In this document: piece after piece, positions 1-6,349 of the stretch
Position numbering within the stretch: the stretch's first letter is position 1
Layout: each line of letters begins with the position of its first letter
From: Candidatus Nanopelagicaceae bacterium
GTDB taxonomy: Bacteria > Actinomycetota > Actinomycetes > Nanopelagicales > Nanopelagicaceae
Direction: 5' to 3'
Length of the DNA stretch: 8,704 nt
Assembly: GCA_947478965.1 (NCBI GenBank)
Contig: CANJXW010000016.1
Coordinates: 1-8,704 of the forward strand
The notes under the pieces: model-generated
Databases searched by the model: none
Seen by the model: the letters and a program-made list of their open reading frames with translations, nothing else
What the model was told of the DNA's origin: nothing
Program-made: the position numbers and the translations under genes

Positions 1-506
1 TGAATCTCACCGCCAGGACAACCGGTAGTTGCAATCAAACCATCTGCATATTTTGAAAGTAGTTCGCGATCCATGCGTGGCTTGTAGTAGTAACCCTCAA
101 GCGAAGCGAGTGAAGAAAGACGGAAGAGGTTTGCAAGGCCATGGTTATTTTCGGCAAGGATCGTCATATGTGTATATGCACCACCGCCTGAAACATCGTC
201 TTCGCCGCCATCGCCCCATTGAATACGTTTCTTATCGAGGCGCGATTCTGGAGCAACGTAGGCTTCGATTCCAATAATTGGTTTTACGCCAGCTTTAGTT
301 GCTTGCTTATAGAAATCAAAGGCGCCGAAGACATTGCCGTGATCTGTCATGGCAATCGCCGGCATTTCAAGGCGAGCAACTTCATTGACGAGATCGCCTA
401 CGCGGGCCGCTCCATCGAGCATGGAATATTCAGTATGAACGTGCAGGTGCACAAAGGAGTCACGAGAGTCAGCCTTCTTCGCTGGGGTTATATTTTCTAG
501 TGACAC
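1..506 (-). CDS. dnaE: DNA polymerase III alpha subunit, N-terminal part (cut by left window edge)
   Basis: This is the replicative DNA polymerase catalytic subunit; only its first 168 residues (of about 1,150-1,200 usual) are in the window. My reverse-strand translation begins [11 protein letters not shown] and enters the PHP domain at once: [15 protein letters not shown] (18-32), MTDHGN (53-58), GIEAY (79-83), [11 protein letters not shown] (103-113) and TTGCPGGE (160-167). Metal ligands matching mycobacterial DnaE1 are all visible: H22, H24, D31, H56, E81, H113 and C163. In mycobacteria this PHP domain is the 3'-5' proofreading exonuclease, so proofreading by this polymerase is inferred to be active. 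The start is a GTG at 504-506: the rluD stop TAA lies in the same frame just upstream and no other start codon intervenes. There is no Shine-Dalgarno sequence in the 18 bases between the genes, so translation may depend on coupling with rluD. It is the last visible gene of the traR-lspA-rluD-dnaE run. Confidence 0.95.
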   Translation of the reverse strand, partial: MSLENITPAKKADSRDSFVHLHVHTEYSMLDGAARVGDLVNEVARLEMPAIAMTDHGNVFGAFDFYKQATKAGVKPIIGIEAYVAPESRLDKKRIQWGDGGEDDVSGGGAYTHMTILAENNHGLANLFRLSSLASLEGYYYKPRMDRELLSKYADGLIATTGCPGGEI

Positions 507-524
507 AGTTGCTGAGATTAGTCG

Positions 525-1463
525 TTACGGAAGAACTGCGTCGGAAAGCAACGCCAGAGAAGCCTGTAGGTCAGGTGCATATGGAGCGTTGAAGACCATC
601 GCTTCGCCTGTGACGGGATGGTTAAAGCGAAGTTCTAGCGCGTGAAGCCACGGACGAGACATCTGAAGGGATTTTCCAAGGACAGGATCTGCGCCGTATG
701 TGGTATCTCCCACAAGTGGATGGTTGAGAGCTGAGAAGTGAACGCGAATTTGATGAGTGCGTCCGGTTTCAAGTTCTACCTTTACAAGTGAGACAGAGCG
801 ATAGAACTCGATGACTTCGTAATGAGTAATGCTCTCTTTACCTTCTGCCATCACCGCAAAGCGATGATCTTCCTTTGGGTGGCGATCAATAGGTGCATCG
901 ATCGTTCCTGTTGTGGGATCCATATGACCTTGAACAAGAGCGTGATAAATTTTTATGACATCGTGTTCGCGGAACATTTCTTTAAGTTTTACATAAGCAC
1001 GATCGCTCTTTGCAACAATCATCAACCCGCTTGTGCCCACATCAAGGCGATGAACAATTCCTGCTCGCTCTGCTGGCCCCGAAGTTGAAACGGTATATCC
1101 AGCGGCCGTGAGTGCGCCAACAACTGTTGGCCCCATCCATCCTGGACTTGGGTGTGCTGCGCAACCAACTGGTTTATCGACAACGATGATGTGATCGTCA
1201 TCGTAAACAACGCGCAGTCCTGCAAGAGGCGTCACGGGAATCGGATCTTGGTTAAGAGGTTCAGGCATTAATACTTCAATAATTTGTCCGGCAAGAACGC
1301 GCTCGGATTTTTGCATGGCGCGACCGTCAGTGGTGATATCGCCATCTTCGAGAAGTCGAACGATGGTGGTGCGAGAGAGTCCAAGTACGCGTGTGAGGGC
1401 GCTATCGATTCGCTCGCCTTCAACGCCCTCGGGGACGCTGAGGGTTCGTAGATCTCTAGACAT
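525..1463 (-). CDS. rluD: RluA/RluD-family 23S rRNA pseudouridine synthase
   Basis: The protein converts uridine to pseudouridine in RNA. By family it is most like RluD, which modifies helix 69 of 23S rRNA, but the exact sites cannot be read from sequence. Numbered from ATG 1463 (312 residues), an S4 RNA-binding domain (about 10-70, with SRTTIVRLLEDGDI) precedes the catalytic domain. The active-site motif HRLDVGTSG holds the catalytic aspartate D141, and the later family motif GRTHQIRVHFSALNHPLVGDTTYG spans about 234-257. Length is normal. Two starts are possible: GTG at 1467-1469 or ATG at 1461-1463. I prefer the ATG because a weak purine tract (AAAGAGAG) lies 9 bases before it but only 3 before the GTG. 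The gene follows lspA after a gap of about 60 bases, the longest in the window, and precedes dnaE; lspA next to an rluD-type gene is a common bacterial pairing. Confidence 0.93.
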   Translation of the reverse strand: MSRDLRTLSVPEGVEGERIDSALTRVLGLSRTTIVRLLEDGDITTDGRAMQKSERVLAGQIIEVLMPEPLNQDPIPVTPLAGLRVVYDDDHIIVVDKPVGCAAHPSPGWMGPTVVGALTAAGYTVSTSGPAERAGIVHRLDVGTSGLMIVAKSDRAYVKLKEMFREHDVIKIYHALVQGHMDPTTGTIDAPIDRHPKEDHRFAVMAEGKESITHYEVIEFYRSVSLVKVELETGRTHQIRVHFSALNHPLVGDTTYGADPVLGKSLQMSRPWLHALELRFNHPVTGEAMVFNAPYAPDLQASLALLSDAVLP

Positions 1464-1490
1464 GCTCACTTACTCTCTTTTCATCTCTTT

Positions 1491-1504
1491 TTCCTATATA
1501 GGAA
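1491..1504. repeat. 14-bp perfect palindrome between lspA and rluD
   Basis: TTCCTATATAGGAA reads the same on both strands and lies in the lspA-rluD gap, about 27 bases upstream of the rluD ATG. On the minus strand its centre contains TATATA, which could serve as a -10 element for an internal rluD-dnaE promoter, but I see no convincing -35 at 16-18 bases. It is not followed by a T-run in the minus-strand transcript, so it is unlikely to be a terminator for lspA. It could be a small operator or a chance palindrome. Confidence 0.35.
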
Positions 1505-1527
1505 GGGTGTAAATCTCTAACTTTTTT

Positions 1528-2034
1528 TTAGCTACTCTTACGATTCGCGGCTATCGGTGGGATATTTCGAATCGAAAGAACAATTGCGATACCTGCTGCC
1601 ACCACAATAGCGCTATCTGCAAGATTAAATATCGGCCACTTAGGAAGTTCGATCCAATCGATCACGTGACCTCTGAGAAAACCTGGCGCACGAAAGGTTC
1701 GATCGGTGAGGTTGCCGAGAACTCCACCAAGTACAAGGCCCAGAACCCAGCTCCAGCCCCGAGAAGTAATCCGTGGTGAGAAGTAAATAATCCCCACAAA
1801 AACTAGGAGGGCAAAGAGGGAAAAGAAAATGGTGGCGCCTTCGGCAAAACTAAATGCAGCCCCAGGATTTCTGACGAAGGTTAATCGAAGAAAATTTCCG
1901 ATAACTTTGATCGGTTGACTTGTCGAAAGATTATTAAGAGCCCAAACCTTTGTTGATAAATCTGCAAGCCATACTAGGCCGGCGAGGAGATAGATTCTCT
2001 TGAGGTGAGTTGAGGGAAACTTTTCGCCAAGCAC
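1528..2034 (-). CDS. lspA: Lipoprotein signal peptidase (signal peptidase II)
   Basis: This integral-membrane aspartic protease removes the signal peptide from diacylglyceryl-modified prolipoproteins at the cytoplasmic membrane. The 168-residue length is typical. Four hydrophobic segments are visible (about 13-31, 67-86, 94-109, 137-156). Family motifs are in order: DLSTK (25-29), VRNPGAAFS (54-62), GNLTDR (107-112) with catalytic D111, VIDWIEL (124-130), and FNLADSAI (136-143) with catalytic D140. The GTG start (2032-2034) sits one base after the TAA of the upstream traR-type gene, and no Met codon lies nearby, so translation is probably coupled to traR. Only a weak purine tract (AAAGAAGAG) lies upstream. 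The C-terminal tail is short and basic (NRKSS) and presumably cytoplasmic. An active LspA implies the cell also makes lipoproteins via Lgt, which is not in this window. Confidence 0.96.
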   Translation of the reverse strand: MLGEKFPSTHLKRIYLLAGLVWLADLSTKVWALNNLSTSQPIKVIGNFLRLTFVRNPGAAFSFAEGATIFFSLFALLVFVGIIYFSPRITSRGWSWVLGLVLGGVLGNLTDRTFRAPGFLRGHVIDWIELPKWPIFNLADSAIVVAAGIAIVLSIRNIPPIAANRKSS

Positions 2035-2035
2035 C

Positions 2036-2884
2036 TTAGCGGCGCTCTTCTTTCTGCTTGCAGATCATGCAGAGAGTTGCGCGTGGGAAAACTTGAAGGC
2101 GTGCTTTACCAATCGGATTGCCGCACTCTTCACAATTGCCATAGGTTTTATTCTCAATGCGCTCTAGCGCGCGTTCTGTCTGAAGAACCATATCTCGCGC
2201 ATTGATAACAAGTGACATCTCGTGTTCACGCTCAAAGGTCTTTGTGCCTGAATCTGCTTGATCATCGCCTGCGCCTTCTCCGGATTCAGCGATGAGTTCT
2301 TCCATTTCGCTTTCAACATGAGCTAGTTCAGTTCGAAGACGAGAAAGTTCTTTTGTGATTTCAATCTTCATCGCCTTGAGTTCTGCAGGCGACCATGGCG
2401 CTTCTCCATCGAGAGCTGTCACAGGAGTGGGAGCTGCCTTAATTGGTTTGAGCGGCGCAGCTTTCTTGCCGGTTCTAACGGGACGAGCAGGAGGTGGCAT
2501 CACAAGGCGACGTTCTTCAACAATCGGCACAACTACAGGAGCTACGACCGTTGCAACGCTCACTGTCTGAGATTTCTCATCAACTGTCAGCGTGGTCTTT
2601 CCGGCTTTAGTTGGAAATGGACGAACAGGGGCTTTCTTGGCAACTGCTTTGGTTGCAGGGGCTTTGGTTGCAGGGGCTTTCTTGGCAACAGCTTTCTTTG
2701 CAACAGCCTTGGCTGGGGCTTTCTTAGCGACAGCCTTTTTGGCAACAGCCTTGGTTGGGGCCGCCTTAGCTACCGCCTTTTTGGCAGGGGCCTTGGCAGC
2801 GCTCTTGGCGCTCTTGGCTGGTGAACTTTTTCCTGGCACGCCGCGCACCTTATTCTCTTTTAGGGCCAAGACCAACTTTGCCAC
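2036..2884 (-). CDS. TraR/DksA-type zinc-finger protein with Lys/Ala/Pro-rich histone-like N-terminal tail
   Basis: DksA/TraR proteins bind RNA polymerase through the secondary channel and alter initiation; that role here is inferred from family. The C-terminal part is clear: a helical hairpin (about 165-200 and 216-247) joined by an acidic tip (GAGDDQADSG, 204-213), then a C4 zinc finger with C251, C254, C272 and C275 (CEECGNPIGK...CMICK). The tip has D208 and D211 spaced like the DxxDxA of DksA, but with Gly for the final Ala. The first 90 residues are a low-complexity tail of AVAKKA and KAPATK units resembling histone H1 or mycobacterial HU tails, followed by a Val/Pro-rich linker (100-160). 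At 282 residues it is nearly twice a typical DksA. The GTG at 2882-2884 is the longest start, but the strong Shine-Dalgarno lies only 1 base before it and 10 before an in-frame TTG at 2873-2875, so the TTG is a real alternative. It heads the leftward run and abuts lspA. Confidence 0.9.
   Translation of the reverse strand: MAKLVLALKENKVRGVPGKSSPAKSAKSAAKAPAKKAVAKAAPTKAVAKKAVAKKAPAKAVAKKAVAKKAPATKAPATKAVAKKAPVRPFPTKAGKTTLTVDEKSQTVSVATVVAPVVVPIVEERRLVMPPPARPVRTGKKAAPLKPIKAAPTPVTALDGEAPWSPAELKAMKIEITKELSRLRTELAHVESEMEELIAESGEGAGDDQADSGTKTFEREHEMSLVINARDMVLQTERALERIENKTYGNCEECGNPIGKARLQVFPRATLCMICKQKEERR
2646..2675 (-). repeat. 15-bp perfect tandem duplication inside the Lys/Ala-rich tail
   Basis: GCTTTGGTTGCAGGG occurs twice back to back (2646-2660 and 2661-2675) and encodes the repeated APATK units on the minus strand. 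It lies within a longer stretch of diverged repeats (about 2630-2797) made of AVAKKA-like units. Because the unit is a multiple of three, gain or loss by replication slippage would change the tail length without breaking the frame. Confidence 0.9.
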
Positions 2885-2936
2885 TCTCCTTCTGCGGCGA
2901 AATCTTTCCAGTTACCTAGATTAGACTCGCCCTCTT
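2885..2936. promoter_or_regulatory. Divergent promoter region between the traR-type gene and ileS
   Basis: Only 52 bases separate the two divergent start codons, so both promoters must lie here or reach into the coding regions. On the plus strand, -10-like hexamers TAGATT (2917-2922) and TAGACT (2922-2927) lie 9-14 bases before the ileS ATG, giving a transcript start at or within a few bases of the ATG. On the minus strand TAATCT (2923-2918) is a good -10 and would give a leader of about 27 bases before GTG 2884. The hexamers overlap, so polymerase binding in the two directions would be mutually exclusive. No clear -35 boxes are seen. The assignment is by eye only. Confidence 0.45.
2886..2891 (-). 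promoter_or_regulatory. Strong Shine-Dalgarno of the TraR/DksA-type gene
   Basis: On the minus strand AGAAGGAGA (2893-2885) contains AAGGAG, the best ribosome-binding match in the window. It leaves only 1 base to the GTG at 2884 but 10 bases to an in-frame TTG at 2875. This bears directly on the start choice: either the ribosome uses the AGAAGG part with a 3-base spacer, or translation starts three codons later than the longest reading frame. Confidence 0.6.
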
Positions 2937-5900
2937 ATGACATTCCGCCCAATTCCTGCGCAGATCGACCTCCCCGCGATGGAGAGGACAATCCTAGATT
3001 TTTGGAGCCGTAACGGCATCTTCGAAGAGAGCGTGAAATCTCGTGAGGGGTCTACCCCGTGGACCTTCTATGAAGGACCACCTACCGCAAATGGAATGCC
3101 TGGAACTCACCACATTGAGGCTCGAGTCTTTAAAGATGTTTTCCCTCGTTATCAAACGATGAAGGGTAAATATGTAACGCGCAAAGCTGGGTGGGATTGC
3201 CACGGCCTTCCTGTCGAAATTGCAGTAGAAAAAGAACTTGGCTTTGCAGGTAAGGGCGATATTGAAAAATATGGCATCGCAGAATTTAATGACAAATGTC
3301 GTGACTCTGTTACGCGACATGTTGGAGCATTTACAACGATGACCAACCGTATGGGTTTTTGGGTTGACTTCGATCAAGCGTATTGGACGATGGCTCCAGA
3401 ATATGTTGAGAGCGTGTGGTGGAGCCTTAAAGAGATTTGGAAGAAGGGCCTGCTTGTTCAAGATCATCGCGTTGCCCCATATTGCCCGCGATGTGGCACA
3501 GGACTTTCAGATCACGAACTTGCACAAGGGTATGAAACAGTTGTCGACCCATCTGTCTATGTTCGCTTCCCTGTTACATCAGGTGAGCTCGCCGAAATCG
3601 GCGCTGCGCTCTTGGTATGGACAACTACTCCGTGGACACTCGTCTCAAATACAGCGATCGCAGTTCATCCCGATGTTAAGTACGCCGTTGTCGAAGTTAC
3701 CCTTGAAGATAAAGTAGAAATTCTCGTAGTCGCAGAGCCACTTCTCTCTTCGCTTTCGGGTGAACTCAAAGTCCTTAAAACAATCCTTGGAAAAAATCTT
3801 GAGCGAACGACATATTCACGCCCCCTTGATCTCATAGAGATTCCAGATTCACATTTCGTTGTTCTGGCTACTTATGTGACAACGGAAGATGGAACGGGTT
3901 TAGTTCACCAATCCCCTGCCTTTGGCGCAGATGACTTACTTGTTTGTCGCTCTTATGGATTGCCTGTAGTAAATCCGATTGCGCCAGATGGAACTTTCCT
4001 ACCTGAGGTTCCACTCGTTGGCGGAGTTTTCTTTAAAGATGCAGATAAGGCTCTTGTGAAAGAGTTGAAATCTCGTGGCGTGCTCTACAAGCACGTCCCC
4101 TTTGAGCACCCCTATCCACATTGCTGGAGATGTCACACCGCACTTATTTATTATGCGCAACCATCTTGGTATATCCGCACAACATCGATTAAAGATGCGC
4201 TCATTCGCGAGAATGAAAATACCGATTGGCATCCAGAGACGATCAAAACAGGACGATACGGTGATTGGCTCAATAACAATATTGACTGGGCGCTCTCTCG
4301 TAACCGTTATTGGGGTACGCCGCTTCCCATCTGGCGCTGCGAAAATAAACATGAAATCTGCGTAGATTCTCTTGCTGAACTTGGTCAACTAGCAGGACAA
4401 GAACTCAGCAACCTTGATCCTCACCGTCCTTTTGTTGATGACATCACCTTTGCTTGCAGTGAATGTTCTCAAACAATGACGCGAGTACCTGAAGTAATTG
4501 ACTGCTGGTATGACTCCGGTGCGATGCCCTTTGCTCAATGGGGCTATCCACATAAGCCGGGATCAGTTGAGAAATTTAAAGCTGCATACCCTGCAGACTT
4601 TATCGCCGAGGCGATCGACCAGACTCGTGGTTGGTTCTACACCTTGATGACAATTGGAACCCTTGTCTTTGATCAAAGTTCATATAAGAGCGTCCTGTGT
4701 CTTGGCCACATTTTAGATAAAGATGGCCGCAAGATGAGTAAGCACTTAGGAAATGTTCTCGAACCTATCTCGTTGATGGATCAACATGGCGCCGATGCAG
4801 TTCGCTGGTACATGCTCGCAGCCGGTTCACCATGGGCTGCTCGTCGCGTGGGCCACGATGCAATTAGCGATGTCGTCCGAAAAACACTTCTTACGTATTG
4901 GAACACCATTTCTTTCCATACTTTATATGCGCAAGCATCTAATTTCGATCTTTCCAAAACACCAGCTCCTCAAGATCGCTCGTTGATGGATCTGTGGATT
5001 CTGAGCGAACTCAATATCCTTATTGAAGAAGTCGATCAGGCATATGCAGATTTTGATTCTCAAAGCGCAGGTCGCGCACTTGCTCGATTTATTGATGACC
5101 TATCCAATTGGTATGTCCGCAGATCGCGTCGACGTTTCTGGGATGGAGATGCTGCAGCACTCGGAACGCTTCATGAATGCCTCGTTGCGCTGACTCAACT
5201 TCTCTCACCTATGGTTCCTTTTATTACCGAACATGTCTGGCAAGAACTCGTTATTCCCGCAGACTCACACGTTGCTCGCTCTGTTCATTTGACCGATTTT
5301 CCTATCGCAGATACATCGCTGATCAATAGATCCTTAAGTAACCAGGTTGCTATGACTCGCCGCGTCGTAGAACTCGGACGCTCTGCTCGTGCAGAATCTG
5401 GAATCAAGATTCGCCAGCCACTTGGTCGTGCACTGATTTCAGCCCATGGGTGGTCGGATCTGCCAGATGACATGAAGGCGCAGATCGCAGATGAACTCAA
5501 CGTTATTGATCTTGCAGATATCGCCGATGCCGATGGCGATCTCGTCGATATCTCAGTCAAAGCAAACTTCAAATCACTCGGTGCAAAGTTTGGCGCACAA
5601 GTTCAAGCTATCGCCAAAGAAATCGCTGCTCAAGATGCCACCGCCCTTGTCAAGGGTCTTCGCACAACGGGTACTGCCACTGTTGGTACATGGGAGATTG
5701 ATATTGCAGATCTCGTTATCACCGAAGTTCCCAAGAGTGGCTGGATGGTTGCAAGCCATGATGGCGAATCGGTCGCACTTGATTTGGCCCTTACCCCAGC
5801 CCTGGTTGAAGCGGGAATGGCCCGTGAGGCGATCCGATTTATCCAGGAGCGACGAAAGAGCGATGGCTTAGAAATTGCCGATCGCATTAACGTTACATGG

Positions 5901-6047
5901 AACTCTCATGAAGAGTCCGCAACAGCGATTACTGCAGAACTCGACCACATTTCGCAGGAAGTTCTCGCCGTTACTTTTAAGCGCGATGAGAGCATTGCAT
6001 GTGGCGATAATGAACTTGGACTAGAAGTAGTACTCGTTAAGGCGTAA
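2937..6047 (+). CDS. ileS: Isoleucyl-tRNA synthetase, type 2, with GXHH variant of the HIGH motif
   Basis: This cytosolic class Ia enzyme charges tRNA-Ile with isoleucine and edits misactivated valine. The 1,036 residues match actinobacterial type 2 enzymes (about 1,040). In order: GPPTANGMPGTHH (47-59), where the class I HxGH signature is replaced by GTHH (56-59); a zinc pair C183/C186; the CP1 editing domain with TTTPWT (229-234) and GTGLVHQSPAFGADD (319-333), keeping the editing aspartates; C396/C399; a further cysteine group C468, C475, C507 and C510; CWYDSG (523-528); KMSKH (599-603); and the tRNA-binding domain to the end. The C-terminal zinc finger of type 1 enzymes is absent. The ATG is fixed: TAG at 2922-2924 is in frame upstream with no other start between, and MTFRPIPAQIDLPAMER matches the family N-terminus. 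The pyrimidine-rich upstream bases carry no Shine-Dalgarno. It is the only plus-strand gene here and converges on yggT. Confidence 0.97.
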   Translation: MTFRPIPAQIDLPAMERTILDFWSRNGIFEESVKSREGSTPWTFYEGPPTANGMPGTHHIEARVFKDVFPRYQTMKGKYVTRKAGWDCHGLPVEIAVEKELGFAGKGDIEKYGIAEFNDKCRDSVTRHVGAFTTMTNRMGFWVDFDQAYWTMAPEYVESVWWSLKEIWKKGLLVQDHRVAPYCPRCGTGLSDHELAQGYETVVDPSVYVRFPVTSGELAEIGAALLVWTTTPWTLVSNTAIAVHPDVKYAVVEVTLEDKVEILVVAEPLLSSLSGELKVLKTILGKNLERTTYSRPLDLIEIPDSHFVVLATYVTTEDGTGLVHQSPAFGADDLLVCRSYGLPVVNPIAPDGTFLPEVPLVGGVFFKDADKALVKELKSRGVLYKHVPFEHPYPHCWRCHTALIYYAQPSWYIRTTSIKDALIRENENTDWHPETIKTGRYGDWLNNNIDWALSRNRYWGTPLPIWRCENKHEICVDSLAELGQLAGQELSNLDPHRPFVDDITFACSECSQTMTRVPEVIDCWYDSGAMPFAQWGYPHKPGSVEKFKAAYPADFIAEAIDQTRGWFYTLMTIGTLVFDQSSYKSVLCLGHILDKDGRKMSKHLGNVLEPISLMDQHGADAVRWYMLAAGSPWAARRVGHDAISDVVRKTLLTYWNTISFHTLYAQASNFDLSKTPAPQDRSLMDLWILSELNILIEEVDQAYADFDSQSAGRALARFIDDLSNWYVRRSRRRFWDGDAAALGTLHECLVALTQLLSPMVPFITEHVWQELVIPADSHVARSVHLTDFPIADTSLINRSLSNQVAMTRRVVELGRSARAESGIKIRQPLGRALISAHGWSDLPDDMKAQIADELNVIDLADIADADGDLVDISVKANFKSLGAKFGAQVQAIAKEIAAQDATALVKGLRTTGTATVGTWEIDIADLVITEVPKSGWMVASHDGESVALDLALTPALVEAGMAREAIRFIQERRKSDGLEIADRINVTWNSHEESATAITAELDHISQEVLAVTFKRDESIACGDNELGLEVVLVKA

Positions 6048-6078
6048 AAGTAAACCTTAGAAAATTGTTACGACGAGT
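6032..6078. terminator. Possible weak bidirectional hairpin at the ileS/yggT convergence
   Basis: ileS and yggT converge with only 9 bases between stop codons. Nested short inverted repeats span the junction: TAAGG (6038-6042) with CCTTA (6055-6059), flanked by ACTCGT (6032-6037) with ACGAGT (6073-6078). The stems are short, interrupted and lack a T-tract on either strand, so this is not a standard intrinsic terminator. Termination for either gene may instead be Rho-dependent or run into the opposing gene. Confidence 0.2.
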
Positions 6079-6338
6079 TGCTCTGCAAGTCTAATTGCAA
6101 TTAAGAGAACGATAAAAGATAGATCGAGTGAGACTCCACCAAGGCGAAGTGGTGGAACGAAACGTCCCACAAACTTCATAGGTGGATCTGTCACAAGGTA
6201 GATAACTTCAAAGACAGAAATCAGGAAAGAATTTGGACGCCAATTGCGCGCAAAAATTCGGACGTAATCGATGATGAGTCGGATAAAGAGAGCATATTTA
6301 AAGATCTCTAAAATCTGAATGAGGGCTGTTGCAACCAT
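6057..6338 (-). CDS. yggT: YggT-family small membrane protein
   Basis: This 93-residue protein belongs to the YggT family, found beside sepF/ftsZ in Gram-positives and in relatives of plastid CCB3; its biochemical role is not settled. Two hydrophobic segments flank a central polar stretch: about 3-25 (ALIQILEIFKYALFIRLIID) and about 68-92 (LDLSFIVLLIAIRLAEQLVV). Between them is the family signature around YLVTDPPMKFVGRFVPP (47-63). Length is typical. The ATG at 6336-6338 lies 11 bases after the sepF stop without a Shine-Dalgarno, suggesting coupled translation. It ends the visible ftsZ-to-yggT run; in many Actinobacteria divIVA follows here, but in this window the next gene is ileS in the opposite direction. 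The location beside sepF suggests a division or envelope role, which is inference. Confidence 0.9.
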   Translation of the reverse strand: MVATALIQILEIFKYALFIRLIIDYVRIFARNWRPNSFLISVFEVIYLVTDPPMKFVGRFVPPLRLGGVSLDLSFIVLLIAIRLAEQLVVTIF

Positions 6339-6349
6339 AGAAAGTTAAA

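Noticed and set aside
29..500. Plus-strand frames at the left edge
   Set aside because: The minus strand encodes an unbroken DnaE PHP domain across the same bases, with all expected motifs.
1522..1529. T8 run next to the lspA stop as a terminator
   Set aside because: In the minus-strand transcript this is an A-run right after the stop codon, with no hairpin before it; no plus-strand gene ends here.
2630..2810. Repeats considered as a CRISPR array
   Set aside because: The repeats are short, directly adjacent, without unique spacers, and remain in frame within a coding region.
2592..2924. Plus-strand frame encoding a hydrophobic Ala/Leu/Val-repeat protein that looks membrane-like
   Set aside because: It is the antisense image of the Lys/Ala-rich repeats of the TraR/DksA-type gene (AAG/GCN read backward gives Leu/Ala/Gly); no start signal or family match.
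2994..3467. Long minus-strand open frame (157 codons) inside ileS
   Set aside because: It lies wholly antisense to conserved IleRS catalytic sequence, has no recognisable domain, and its composition follows from ileS codon use.
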